Shown here piece by piece: positions 32,911 through 41,105 of a stretch of 64,000 nt of DNA. This stretch comes from a virus. The position numbers were made by a program, and so were the translations under genes. Under the pieces are notes generated by a model. It was not told the DNA's origin, did not search any database, and was given only the letters and a program-made list of their open reading frames with translations. The first letter of the stretch is position 1. Every line of letters starts with the position of its first letter. The stretch is from IMG/VR virus record IMGVR_UViG_3300044715_001611, positions 62,001-126,000 of that record; one strand, 5' to 3'.

Positions 32911-33260
32911 GTGATTCAAACCAGGGACATGTAGTCCCCAAACACTACGACAAGAAAGTGCAGCCGTGGGATCTGCAGAAATGCATGGAGAGTTCGGGCA
33001 ATGCCTTCGTGGATTCCCGCAGGACGGACGCCATTGAATATTGTTTCCGCAACAAGGGAGACATGCTGGGCGATTTGCGAAAGGCCCGGCATTGCATTGA
33101 TGCGGCGATCGAGGTGCTGGAGCTGCCGCCGCCGCTGACGAAAGCCGAGGAAGAGGAGAAAGCCAGGATTACGGCAGCCCTGTCAGTGCCTGGCTGCGTG
33201 CCGGTAATGGCGGATGTCAGTCGCCTCATGGATCTGATATTCAAGCAGCATGGAAAGTAA
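32907..33260 (+). CDS. Hypothetical protein sharing a C-terminal tail with the 29038 product, 117 aa
   Basis: Consensus start accaaATGAGT. The N-terminal half resembles phage proteins that begin with a short unstructured region followed by a helical VVPKHYDKK / [10 protein letters not shown] segment. The last 30 residues ([15 protein letters not shown], then RLMDL and a basic end) match the last 30 residues of the Pro-rich protein at 29038. This suggests both carry the same C-terminal docking peptide. It lies just upstream of the RecA-like gene. Confidence 0.6.
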   Translation: MSDSNQGHVVPKHYDKKVQPWDLQKCMESSGNAFVDSRRTDAIEYCFRNKGDMLGDLRKARHCIDAAIEVLELPPPLTKAEEEEKARITAALSVPGCVPVMADVSRLMDLIFKQHGK

Positions 33261-33295
33261 TTCGAATCCACCCCCACGTACAACCCAAAAACCAA

Positions 33296-34702
33296 ATGCC
33301 CGCAAAAAATAAAAGAACCCCGCGCAAGTCCTCCGTAACGCAGGCGCGCGAAGAACTGGAACAGGCCGCCGAGAAGGCCGCCAAAAAGAAACTCAGGGAC
33401 GAGGCTCCACCCGTGGACATCTTCGACCCCAAGGATCGCACGCAGGAGATCGTGCAGAAGACACTGAACACGATCCTCTCGGCCCGAAACAACCGGCCCA
33501 CCGGCTTCGCCACGCTGTCGGAAATCCAACGGTCGATGATTCCGCTGCCGCATTTCTACTGGCGGTATCTGCTGGCATCCTACGGGATTCCCAAGCAATG
33601 CATCATCAGCCTCATCGGCGCGGAGCACATCGGCAAGACGACCCTGGGCCTCACGCTCGCGGCCGCCAATATCGCCGACCATGGCTTCTCGCTTTGGATT
33701 GAGACGGAGAACAAGCCCTTCCTGCCGCAGCATGTCTGGCGGTTGATGGACCCAAATGTGGAGCGGTCGATCATCATGGAGCGCAAGGGCCTCACCTACA
33801 AGCCGGCCCGGACGCTGGATGAAATGGTGGAAGTGATGACCGAGTGGGTGCAGGTGATGCGTGGCGTGAAGAGCCGCGGCAAGGAGACGGTCTGCGTGCC
33901 GATGTCCCAGACGCTGCTGGTATTCGTGGACACGCTCAGCAAGCTGATGACCCCGCAGGAGGCCGTAGGCAATTACGACTACGCCAAATACATGTCCGTC
34001 GGCGAGGGCAAGAAAGCCGCCAAAATGAAAAATATCGGCGAGGGCTCAAATCTGAAATTCGCCACGTTCGTGCATGAATTCATGCGCAAGCTGCCCGCCT
34101 TCACGCAGCAGTACAATGTGGTGATCATCTTCGCCGAGCACCAAAATGACGAGGTGGACATGTCCGGCCTCAGCTCCTTCATGCCCGAGACGTGGACGGC
34201 CATGTTCAACAAGAAGAAGATCGGCGGCAGGGCCACGAACCAGAGTTCGGCGATCCAGCTCATCATGGCGAAGCAAGGAGATCTTCAAAATGAGGACAAA
34301 AAGATCATCGGAAAGCGCGTGCGGGTGCGGTGCGACAAGAATACGTTTGGGGTGAACTCACGCATCATGTCCTACGAACTGCACATGGATTACAAGGACC
34401 GCCTGGGCGAGAACGGGCTGATCGAGCACTGGGATCGCGTGCTGCGGATGGACGAGCCCATGCTGCGGTGGATGCTGGATGAAAAGCTGCTGGATCTGTC
34501 GGTGACGGATACGGGCCTTTGGTCCTGCCCCTCGCTCGGCGTCCTCGGTAAGCCGGCGGTGTCGGTGGTGAATGCATTTCATGCCAATTTGGAATTGCAG
34601 AAAAAGCTCGGCAAGCAATTGATGATTGAAGGCTACCACGACACCGTGGAGGAGATTCAGCAGGCCATTGCGGATTACCGGGCAGAACCTAAGAGCAAAT
34701 GA
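33296..34702 (+). CDS. RecA/UvsX-like recombinase, 468 aa
   Basis: A basic N-terminal region (~1-60) precedes a RecA core. The core has Walker A GAEHIGKTT (~108-116), SLWIETENKP with the conserved Glu (~137), Walker B LLVFVDTLSKLM (~208) and a strand IIFAEHQND. The order fits RecA/UvsX-type strand-exchange proteins. It is longer than RecA at the C-terminus, and loop regions could not be assigned. It should act with the SbcCD-like nuclease and the helicases in recombination-dependent replication. Start accaaATGCCC at 33296, after a 35-base gap. Confidence 0.72.
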   Translation: MPAKNKRTPRKSSVTQAREELEQAAEKAAKKKLRDEAPPVDIFDPKDRTQEIVQKTLNTILSARNNRPTGFATLSEIQRSMIPLPHFYWRYLLASYGIPKQCIISLIGAEHIGKTTLGLTLAAANIADHGFSLWIETENKPFLPQHVWRLMDPNVERSIIMERKGLTYKPARTLDEMVEVMTEWVQVMRGVKSRGKETVCVPMSQTLLVFVDTLSKLMTPQEAVGNYDYAKYMSVGEGKKAAKMKNIGEGSNLKFATFVHEFMRKLPAFTQQYNVVIIFAEHQNDEVDMSGLSSFMPETWTAMFNKKKIGGRATNQSSAIQLIMAKQGDLQNEDKKIIGKRVRVRCDKNTFGVNSRIMSYELHMDYKDRLGENGLIEHWDRVLRMDEPMLRWMLDEKLLDLSVTDTGLWSCPSLGVLGKPAVSVVNAFHANLELQKKLGKQLMIEGYHDTVEEIQQAIADYRAEPKSK

Positions 34703-34917
34703 GTGATTCAAAATTCAAATCAATTGAGACGGCCCCGAAGGATGGGACGCGTATCCTTGCCTTTATGCTTGGTTCATGGAGGGTTGCCTCTTGGGAATTG
34801 CAGACATATCACAAGAAGCCTAATCCATTTTGGCAAGCGGAGGGGCCATGGGGCACGGGTCATAATAGGCGCAATCAGCCGCAATGGTGGACGTCACTGC
34901 CGGAGGATCCAGAATAA
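34699..34917 (+). CDS. DUF551-like small protein, 72 aa
   Basis: ETAPKDGTRILAF near the N-terminus and PQWWTSLPEDP at the C-terminus, with Trp in between, match the DUF551 pattern (APkDGt..iL... W ...HW.pLP). Common in phages and their hosts; function unknown. ATGA overlap with the recombinase. Confidence 0.7.
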   Translation: MSDSKFKSIETAPKDGTRILAFMLGSWRVASWELQTYHKKPNPFWQAEGPWGTGHNRRNQPQWWTSLPEDPE

Positions 34918-35159
34918 TGAAAATTCGAATCCCAATGGTGGTCAGTGAGAACGGAAATATCAGCTCGTCTTTTTTCCGGGCGAGCGACGGAGGCGAGCAT
35001 CAGGATGTGGGTCTGCTGTGGGAGGATGTTCCGCCGCACCTGCAGGCACGGCTGCTGCATGTCGTCGTCGAGGTGGACATCGAGGCGTTGTTCAAGGATG
35101 CGACCATCGAGGGCAGTGTAGATCTGCAGGTATCCAGGGAGATTCCAAATGGCGCATAG
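34917..35159 (+). CDS. Small hypothetical protein, 80 aa
   Basis: ATG 34917 shares a base with the previous stop (TAATG). Strand-rich, with IPMVVSENGNI and a Val-rich HVVVEVDIEALF. No family recognised. Confidence 0.5.
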   Translation: MKIRIPMVVSENGNISSSFFRASDGGEHQDVGLLWEDVPPHLQARLLHVVVEVDIEALFKDATIEGSVDLQVSREIPNGA

Positions 35160-35595
35160 CCCCCTAAAATTCACGCAATCAGTGTCGGCGTTGTTCCGGG
35201 TGCCGGCGCAGAATGGCGAGCGCATCGAGGCCTACCTCTACCGCCTGAGCGGCATCCTGTCCTCGGCATCCTCCTTCCCGTTTGATTTGGAGCATCTGCG
35301 GGTGGATTTCACGGACCTGCCGGTGGTGGGGGATTTCGCATTTGCGAGACATGCCAGCGCAGCATTGGACAAGGTATTCGACAATTACGACGACGACCGG
35401 TATGTGCTGATGGCGGACTCGCATCGCGGGATGCCCGATGGTTTCATGCTCATCATGCGGACGGAATTGGAGAGGCTCTCGCAGCATGTGGCCTCGGCCC
35501 TGCGTTTCTTGAAGACGCCCAGGATTATGGTGACGGGATCGCGCAGACAGCAGACGGGATTCATCGGGATTCCGCTCACGGCATTTGTAAAATGA
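35149..35595 (+). CDS. Hypothetical protein, 148 aa
   Basis: Start ccaaATGGCG, overlapping the previous gene by 11 bases. Mixed alpha/beta, with HLRVDFTDLPVVGDFAF and a C-terminal strand. No recognised family or motif. Confidence 0.55.
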   Translation: MAHSPLKFTQSVSALFRVPAQNGERIEAYLYRLSGILSSASSFPFDLEHLRVDFTDLPVVGDFAFARHASAALDKVFDNYDDDRYVLMADSHRGMPDGFMLIMRTELERLSQHVASALRFLKTPRIMVTGSRRQQTGFIGIPLTAFVK

Positions 35596-35861
35596 ACACA
35601 GAAACAACTAAAACAATGAAAACGAAAATCGGCACTTCCGCCGAATATCCAGACCCAAAGCCGGAGCCAGGATGGTCCGTATGGATCGAGAACGGGGTGT
35701 GGTTTACCGCACCGACAGTGGACCCGGAGAAATTTGGAGAGCACGCCTACTGGAAGCAGGCCTGGGTCGGCAATTGCAAATGTGGGTGTGAAATGCATAG
35801 CTCATCGAGCAGCGGTTCCGTAGACCCATTTGGGGCGTGCCCGGAAAATCCAAAACAATAA
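35592..35861 (+). CDS. Small Cys-containing hypothetical protein, 89 aa
   Basis: Coupled by ATGA. Trp-rich centre (WSVWIENGVWFTAP) and a GNCKCGCEMHSS cluster that may bind metal. Ser-rich tail. A second ATG at codon 9 (aacaATGAAA) is an alternative start. Confidence 0.5.
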   Translation: MNTETTKTMKTKIGTSAEYPDPKPEPGWSVWIENGVWFTAPTVDPEKFGEHAYWKQAWVGNCKCGCEMHSSSSSGSVDPFGACPENPKQ

Positions 35862-35863
35862 CC

Positions 35864-36277
35864 ATGGAGAAAGACCAAATTGTTCTTCAGGGATGGATCG
35901 AGGTGCTTCACCGGACATCCAAATCAATTCCTCGGTGTTGTCGGGATTTGAGGCGCGAGGATTACGCCCCGGCCGCACCAACCCCACTGCCCTTAAATGA
36001 GTACGATCTGATGACGCAAATTCTGGCGCAGTTTCTCAGCCCGCAAATGGTGCCGGCGGAGGGGATGGAATTGCGGGGGCTTCGTGAGTATGACGTCATC
36101 GCCAACTACATCACAACTCCGCCACTCAGAAGCTCGACGCTCATCCTGGTCTCGCCGAAGAATGCAGGGAAGTTCTACACAGCAGGGATGGATGTGTACG
36201 GGTCTTCGCACACAGAATTGAAAATGATTCCATTGCCGGCGGCGCTTAGATTTGCCCCATTCTTTCGAAACCAATAA
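35864..36277 (+). CDS. Hypothetical protein, 137 aa
   Basis: Start at ATG 35864, two bases after the preceding stop. Contains DLMTQILAQFLSPQM and a C-terminal strand-rich part. No family recognised. Confidence 0.5.
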   Translation: MEKDQIVLQGWIEVLHRTSKSIPRCCRDLRREDYAPAAPTPLPLNEYDLMTQILAQFLSPQMVPAEGMELRGLREYDVIANYITTPPLRSSTLILVSPKNAGKFYTAGMDVYGSSHTELKMIPLPAALRFAPFFRNQ

Positions 36278-36279
36278 CC

Positions 36280-36798
36280 ATGAACGTATTGATAAACTTC
36301 ACCTGCATCGGCGATACGGAATTTCCTAGCGATCCCTGGCAAATGACACCCAAGGATACGCCGGAGACTGCGTGGATAGTAGAGGTGGCATCGCTGGGCG
36401 CGTCAGTGTTTAAGGAGGAGCGGATGGTGTTTGAGAACGGGCTGGAGGATGCACTGATGAAGACACCAGCCTTTCTGGACTCGTGGCGATCCAGGGCGGC
36501 AGGCACACTGGAAGCATGTCCTGTGGACGTCATCTACGGCATCCACATCAAATCCGTCCTGCTGCGCCTGCTGGGCCGCTGGGCTGTGCTACGTGGAGCC
36601 CCCAATTGCAATCTCATCAATCCCCCTGTTGGCACTCCGGTGTTCCAGGATTTGTGCGAGCTGTTCAATTATCCGGCGGGTCTCACCAAGGAGGAGCGGT
36701 ATTCGTTCTCCCCGGCACGCATTGACCGCGTGTTGAACATCAAATCAGGTTCCTCGACGGAGGCGGCCTGGAATCTGGCGAGGCGGTTCATCAGCTAG
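36280..36798 (+). CDS. Hypothetical protein, 172 aa
   Basis: Mixed alpha/beta protein with HIKSVLLRLLGRWAVLRG and a C-terminal helix. Two cysteines only, no motif. Separated by two bases from the previous stop. Confidence 0.5.
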   Translation: MNVLINFTCIGDTEFPSDPWQMTPKDTPETAWIVEVASLGASVFKEERMVFENGLEDALMKTPAFLDSWRSRAAGTLEACPVDVIYGIHIKSVLLRLLGRWAVLRGAPNCNLINPPVGTPVFQDLCELFNYPAGLTKEERYSFSPARIDRVLNIKSGSSTEAAWNLARRFIS

Positions 36799-36803
36799 CT
36801 CAC

Positions 36804-37163
36804 ATGTACACAGAAAAAGTAAATCGAGTCATCAGGGAGAGAATGCCCGCGGGATTTATTGAAGGAATCCGTTGGAAGTTTCTCGGGCAATGGATTGTGT
36901 TCAACCCCGCCGAGGATTTGAACGCATGTGCCGCGTTTGAGCAGACATTGGATCCCGTCAAGAACCTGCTCAATGCGGAAGACGGAGAAGAAACACAATG
37001 GGGCAACTACGTGTGGAATCTGGAGCATACGGGCGAGCCAACATGCGCCGAGGAGGATATCTACAACCGCACAATCAGTGCAACGCCGATGCAGAGATGC
37101 AAGGCATACATCAAGACCGTATGCCCGGAAGAATGGGAGGAGACTCCCCACAAAAACAAATGA
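36804..37163 (+). CDS. Hypothetical protein, 119 aa
   Basis: Contains RVIRERMPAGFIEGIRWKFLG and a C-terminal YIKTVCPEEW. No family recognised. Its stop overlaps the RecQ-like start (ATGA). Confidence 0.5.
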   Translation: MYTEKVNRVIRERMPAGFIEGIRWKFLGQWIVFNPAEDLNACAAFEQTLDPVKNLLNAEDGEETQWGNYVWNLEHTGEPTCAEEDIYNRTISATPMQRCKAYIKTVCPEEWEETPHKNK

Positions 37164-38881
37164 GTGAAACAACAACAGCCTTCTCGGCCGTAAGATTCCC
37201 CGACCGGAACAATATCAACAACATGGCGCAGTGCGCCCGCGGGTTTCAAAACCTGAATGCGGTGCTCAAGCGGATGGGGTTCGACAAATTGCGCAAGGGG
37301 CAGGACGGGGTGATCACGAGCATCATGTGCAATCGGGATACGCTTTGCGTGCTTCCCACGGCGACTGGGAAATCGGCCTGTTTTACAATCCCCACGCTCG
37401 CGCTGGATTGGAGGACGCTGATCTTCGTGCCGCTGGTGGCGCTGATGCGTGACCAGGTGCAGAGTCTGTGGAGAAAAGGCATCTCGGAGGCCGGCTGTCT
37501 TTCCAGCCTGCAATCCGAGGGTGAGAACGTACAGGTGGCGCGGGATTGGATGTCCGGCAAATTACGGTTCCTGTTCGTCGCACCGGAGCGATTGAGGAAT
37601 CCATGGTTCCAGCAGGCAATGAAGGCGGTTGCGCCTGATTTGATCGCGGTGGACGAAGCTCACTGCTTGTCCGAGCACGGGGACGATTTCCGTCCGGACT
37701 ATTGCAAGATCGGCGACTACCTTCGCGAGAACCCCCCGAAGGTGGTGGCGGCATTCAGTGCGACGGTGGACGAGGAGGCGGAACTGGATATCCGCCGCGT
37801 ACTCTGCATGAACAACGCCGTGAAGGTGACGCACATGCCGCGACGCAAGAATCTGATTCTGAGCAGCAGCGATTTGACCCACGACAATGACGTCGTGGAT
37901 TTCCTGGAGGAGAAGATCAAGGAAAAGGAAAGCTTCGTGGTCTATTGCTCGACTGTGAAGCATGTCGAGGAATTCACGATCTTCCTGCAGGCCAACCTGA
38001 AAGGGGAGGTCGGGATGTATCATGGAAAGCTGACACCGGCGCAGAAGCGATCCATGCAAGATGAGTTCATGAAGGACCGGGTGCCGGGGGTGGTGGCCAC
38101 GAATGCATTCGGTATGGGTGTGGATAAACCGAGCATTCGGGCCGTCGTTTACCGAGACATGCCCGGTAATCTGGGTGAGCTTAGCCAGGGGCAAGGCCGT
38201 GCCGGTCGCGATGGGAACATCTCCCACTGTCACACCTTCTTCGACGACAACGGTCTGCGCACCCAGAACTGGTTCCTGATGACCAAGTATCCCAGCGAGT
38301 CGGCGGTGCGGTCGGTGTTCCTGGCGTTGAAGAAACTACAAAAGCCAAATGGCATGGTGCAGGCCAGCTACGACGACATCGCCAAGGTGGCGCAGGGACA
38401 TGCCGCGCAAATCGGCGCCGCCCTGCAAAACCTCAAAGCGGCCGCGGTCATCGAGAGCACCAGGCCCGAGACCAAGAATCACAAAATCAAATTCCTGGAT
38501 GAAGTGCCGAAGGCGCAGGATTTGCGCTTTGAGGAGTACAAGCACGTGATCAATCAAATCGGCGTGGAGGACAACAACACCGGCCTGTTGATGGTGGATG
38601 CGGATACGCTGGCGGAGCGGCTGGATGTGGGAGACCAGACCATTCGCAACAACCTGCGCAAATACCAGTCGGCGGGTTTTCTGTATTTCGAGCCGCCCTA
38701 CAATGGCTCGGACATCAAAATCATCGGAGGAATTGAACGCATGGAGTTTGGGCGGCTCAAGGACAAGCAGGCGGCGGCGGAGAAAAAATTGAAAATGGTT
38801 TTGGATTACAACCATGTGCCGGATGATCAAAAGCATTCTTTCCTGGAGAAATACTTCGGCATCACCGAGCCTTCCGAATAA
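37160..38881 (+). CDS. RecQ-like DNA helicase, 573 aa
   Basis: RecQ helicase core: an upstream Q-type motif (GFDKLRKGQDGV), Walker A TATGKSACF (~67), motif II AVDEAHCLSEHGDDFRP (the aromatic-rich-loop position typical of RecQ, ~163), FSATVDEE and motif VI QGQGRAGRDG. The C-terminal ~150 residues contain a winged-helix-like segment (LAERLDVGDQTIRNNLRK). No zinc-binding cysteine set or HRDC domain is evident. It probably unwinds forks and recombination intermediates 3'-5'. Start acaaATGAGT at 37160. Confidence 0.82.
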   Translation: MSETTTAFSAVRFPDRNNINNMAQCARGFQNLNAVLKRMGFDKLRKGQDGVITSIMCNRDTLCVLPTATGKSACFTIPTLALDWRTLIFVPLVALMRDQVQSLWRKGISEAGCLSSLQSEGENVQVARDWMSGKLRFLFVAPERLRNPWFQQAMKAVAPDLIAVDEAHCLSEHGDDFRPDYCKIGDYLRENPPKVVAAFSATVDEEAELDIRRVLCMNNAVKVTHMPRRKNLILSSSDLTHDNDVVDFLEEKIKEKESFVVYCSTVKHVEEFTIFLQANLKGEVGMYHGKLTPAQKRSMQDEFMKDRVPGVVATNAFGMGVDKPSIRAVVYRDMPGNLGELSQGQGRAGRDGNISHCHTFFDDNGLRTQNWFLMTKYPSESAVRSVFLALKKLQKPNGMVQASYDDIAKVAQGHAAQIGAALQNLKAAAVIESTRPETKNHKIKFLDEVPKAQDLRFEEYKHVINQIGVEDNNTGLLMVDADTLAERLDVGDQTIRNNLRKYQSAGFLYFEPPYNGSDIKIIGGIERMEFGRLKDKQAAAEKKLKMVLDYNHVPDDQKHSFLEKYFGITEPSE

Positions 38882-38890
38882 ATAAAGCAA

Positions 38891-39135
38891 ATGAGTTTGA
38901 ATCTTGAAAGTGTTCCGTGGATTGCGGGAATTGGCGTAATTGCGGCGTGTTGGCGATCGTGTCTGTCTTTTTTAAGCAGGGTGCGATCGTTCTTTGTGGT
39001 GAAGACGGTGCTGCGCGGGGATGTGAGCACCATGCCAATTTCGACATCATCGAGGCGCGGAACAAGGCGGAAGCCGTGAAAATCGCACGGAAGCGATTTG
39101 AAGACGTGATGGACGTGGTGGAAGTTTCCACGTAA
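38891..39135 (+). CDS. Small protein, possibly made by -1 frameshift, ~81 aa
   Basis: The consensus start gcaaATGAGT at 38891 opens a frame that looks protein-like for ~28 codons (MSLNLESVPWIAGIGVIAAC). The protein-like sequence then continues in the -1 frame (FDIIEARNKAEAVKIARKRF) and ends at 39135. The switch coincides with T TTT TTA (38968-38974) in the correct phase for -1 slippage. Alternatives: a sequencing indel in the T run, or an independent start (GTG/TTG near 38945) for the second frame. No function recognised. Confidence 0.5.
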
Positions 39136-39144
39136 GAAGTCCGG

Positions 39145-39633
39145 ATGCCCGACGAACCTCGCCTACACATCCCGCCGGAAATCATTCCGGTAATTCAAAA
39201 TGCATCGGCGAGGTACGCGGCGAGCATCAGCAATGATGCCCCGAGGCTGTCCACGGAGGAACCACACCTCATCTCGGACATGGCCTGCGCCTGTAAGAAG
39301 TTCAAACCGGCCGTGGATTTCCCGCTGTATGACACCGGACAGATGCAGGCATTCAACACGGTGTGCCGGGGATGTGAGAAGCAATGGGCCCCATTTGCGC
39401 GGATCATTTGCAAGAACTGTCGGATACCGGCCATGTTCGTTTCGCCGCACAAGGACGACAAGGGGTTCGAGTTCGTAAAGGGGCGATCGTATCACGTCAC
39501 CGTGTGTCCGAATTGCGACCCGACGGCGAAGGCGGCAATTCCGGTGGAGAAAATAGTATTTGATTATCGGAGGTCGGGGAGTCAGCTTCCAATGAAGGAA
39601 TTCGCCAGACTCGTCATGGGTCGCGGGTTCTGA
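39145..39633 (+). CDS. Zinc-ribbon protein, 162 aa
   Basis: Multiple cysteine pairs (ACACKKF, VCRGCEK, CKNCRIP, VCPNCDP) indicate two zinc ribbons in the central part. The N-terminus is helical and the C-terminus basic. No further family. It lies between the RecQ-like gene and a probably highly expressed gene. Confidence 0.6.
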   Translation: MPDEPRLHIPPEIIPVIQNASARYAASISNDAPRLSTEEPHLISDMACACKKFKPAVDFPLYDTGQMQAFNTVCRGCEKQWAPFARIICKNCRIPAMFVSPHKDDKGFEFVKGRSYHVTVCPNCDPTAKAAIPVEKIVFDYRRSGSQLPMKEFARLVMGRGF

Positions 39634-39656
39634 AACCAAATCACCTCTGTATTCCA

Positions 39657-40289
39657 ATGAACCAAGAACTCAAGAAACCCACCCTCTCCGACGCCACCCG
39701 CACCCCCATCGCCGCATTCAAGCCGGCGTATTTGGATCAGCGGGGCGGTGACGACAAGCTGATGCTCGTGGCAGTCACACCCACCGGCCAGCAGCGGAGC
39801 GTGCAATGCACCCCGCAGGTATTTGCCGCGGCCTACGGGCAGCCCCTGCCGGACAACAAGCATTCCGCACTGGACCGCCTCACCGAGCACGACTTCGTGA
39901 TGCTCACCAAAAATATCAAAGGCACGGATATGTGCGTCGGCGTGCATGTCTTCCCGCGCAATGATTTCCTCGGCACTTCGATTCCGATCAAGGCAGCAGA
40001 GGTGGATGTCGTGGAAGTGGTCATCAACCCGGCCAGCGGGGAGCTGAATGTCCGCAAGGCCCCGATCTCCGTGAAGGCGCCTTCGATGCATCGCATCCTC
40101 GCCGCGATCGACAAGCGCGACACGCTCAAGGTGGGTGAAGTCATTGATTCGGGGCTCGGACTCCGAGTGAAGAACATCATCGGCAACGAGGTGCAATTTA
40201 CGGTCAACATCTCCACGGCGCGGCAGGAGCGCACCACGCTCGGTAATGTGATGGCGGCGGCCAATGCGCCGGCGGCGGTGCCTGCGTAG
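39657..40289 (+). CDS. Hypothetical protein, 210 aa
   Basis: Start tccaATGAAC. Strand-rich, with an HVFPRNDFLG segment and repeated V-rich strands (AEVDVVEVVINP, EVQFTVNIS). Ends in an Ala/Pro tail. Strict GC-rich codon choice suggests high expression. It is followed by a perfect hairpin. Function not recognised; a virion or abundant DNA-associated protein is possible. Confidence 0.55.
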   Translation: MNQELKKPTLSDATRTPIAAFKPAYLDQRGGDDKLMLVAVTPTGQQRSVQCTPQVFAAAYGQPLPDNKHSALDRLTEHDFVMLTKNIKGTDMCVGVHVFPRNDFLGTSIPIKAAEVDVVEVVINPASGELNVRKAPISVKAPSMHRILAAIDKRDTLKVGEVIDSGLGLRVKNIIGNEVQFTVNISTARQERTTLGNVMAAANAPAAVPA

Positions 40290-40315
40290 TCTGCAATTCA
40301 AATTCTGAAGGCCAA

Positions 40316-40348
40316 CGGGCGCTCCTTGTGAAATACGGGGAGCGCCCG
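40316..40348 (+). terminator. Perfect 10-bp hairpin after the 39657 gene
   Basis: CGGGCGCTCC (40316-40325) pairs with GGAGCGCCCG (40339-40348) across a 13-base loop. There is no T run after it, so it may be a non-canonical terminator or an mRNA-stabilising 3' end. Confidence 0.55.
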
Positions 40349-40400
40349 AGTCATATACAAGTGTAGCGCCACTGGTTTCTTTTATGGCGAATGGAGCGGT

Positions 40401-40428
40401 TTCAAAATTCAAAATTCAAAATTCAAAG
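40401..40428. repeat. Short tandem repeat TTCAAAA x4
   Basis: Four 7-base units (TTCAAAA three times, then TTCAAAG) lie 18 bases before the small membrane-protein gene at 40446. Very AT-rich compared with the surroundings. Possibly a regulatory or bendable region, or simple slippage. Confidence 0.7.
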
Positions 40429-40445
40429 TGAACGAAAATACAAAA

Positions 40446-40607
40446 ATGCCGCCCGAACCCCCCTCACCGAAACCCACATCCGAATTCACCATATGGCATG
40501 GGATGTGGATCGTGATCGGGGTCATTGCCGTAGTGCACTTCATCCCACCGGTCCTGATCTGTTTGGGTGGGGGAATTGCGCTGGCGGCGGCGGGAGACAA
40601 GATCTGA
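40446..40607 (+). CDS. Small membrane protein, 53 aa
   Basis: ATG 40446 (caaaaATG). A Pro-rich N-terminal ~17 residues is followed by a long hydrophobic stretch WIVIGVIAVVHFIPPVLICL and an Ala/Gly segment, so one or two membrane passes. Short holin-like or other phage membrane proteins look like this, but no lysis genes are adjacent. Confidence 0.55.
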   Translation: MPPEPPSPKPTSEFTIWHGMWIVIGVIAVVHFIPPVLICLGGGIALAAAGDKI

Positions 40608-40608
40608 A

Positions 40609-40785
40609 ATGAAACTGACACTGACGATTCGTGAGCTGTCGAATTACAACTGGGACAAGGTGTGTGCCGTGACAGGGTTGAATCCCTGGTGCATGGCCGA
40701 GGGCCTCGCCTCCGGCGACGAGGCAGTCGAGCTGACGGAAGAGCAGGCGCGGGAGATTGGCGTGATGTCGAAGCGGGAGGAGTGA
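40609..40785 (+). CDS. Small hypothetical protein, 58 aa
   Basis: ATG 40609, one base after the membrane-protein stop. Contains TIRELSNYNWDKVCAVTGLNPW and an acidic helical C-terminus. I recall similar short phage proteins of unknown function. Confidence 0.55.
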   Translation: MKLTLTIRELSNYNWDKVCAVTGLNPWCMAEGLASGDEAVELTEEQAREIGVMSKREE

Positions 40786-40815
40786 GCTTTGAAGTAAATA
40801 CAAACCAGAAATCAA

Positions 40816-41031
40816 ATGACCAATGCGCAAGGAATGATAATGCGGCGGGTGATCGCGGAGGGCGGCTCCTCACAAATCCGGCGCGGGTTCAAGACAATGA
40901 TCGAATGGGAGCAAGGCAGGAAGCTCTGTGATGAAGGGCTGTTGTCCATTGTCACGCTGGATGCCGCGCCCATGTGGTGGACGATCACGCCGGCGGGACG
41001 GAAAGCCTGCGAGGAATACGGATTGAGTTGA
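40816..41031 (+). CDS. Winged-helix-like small protein, 71 aa
   Basis: Start atcaaATGACC. Helix pattern followed by KLCDEGLLSIVTLDA and WWTITPAGRKACEEYG, which resembles the wing and C-terminal end of a winged-helix domain (the TPAGR element is typical). Possibly a small regulator acting before the structural block. Followed directly by a strong terminator. Confidence 0.55.
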   Translation: MTNAQGMIMRRVIAEGGSSQIRRGFKTMIEWEQGRKLCDEGLLSIVTLDAAPMWWTITPAGRKACEEYGLS

Positions 41032-41036
41032 GATTT

Positions 41037-41069
41037 GAAGGAGGGGCGAACGGGCGCCCCTCCTTCTTT
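41037..41069 (+). terminator. Strong intrinsic terminator before the structural block
   Basis: GAAGGAGGGGCG (41037-41048) and CGCCCCTCCTTC (41055-41066) form a perfect 12-bp stem around AACGGG, followed by TTTA. It separates the replication/recombination block from the RNA-polymerase-beta-like and structural genes. Confidence 0.85.
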
Positions 41070-41088
41070 ACCTGGCGCATCTTTTGGG

Positions 41089-41094
41089 TATGCT
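41089..41094 (+). promoter_or_regulatory. Possible -10 box TATGCT close to a start codon
   Basis: TATGCT ends 11 bases before the ATG at 41106, directly after the terminator. Similar TANNCT boxes lie 6-10 bases before the starts at 47352, 48523, 51445 and 53500. A transcript starting this close would be leaderless. The -35 region here is weak (TTTACC, 16 bases upstream). Confidence 0.4.
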
Positions 41095-41105
41095 GGTGGA
41101 CGCAA

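Noticed and set aside
40391-40612. Longer frame MERFQNSKFKIQ over the small membrane protein at 40446
   Set aside because: It translates the TTCAAAA repeat and is out of frame with the hydrophobic 53-residue product, which has a better start and is tightly followed by the next gene.
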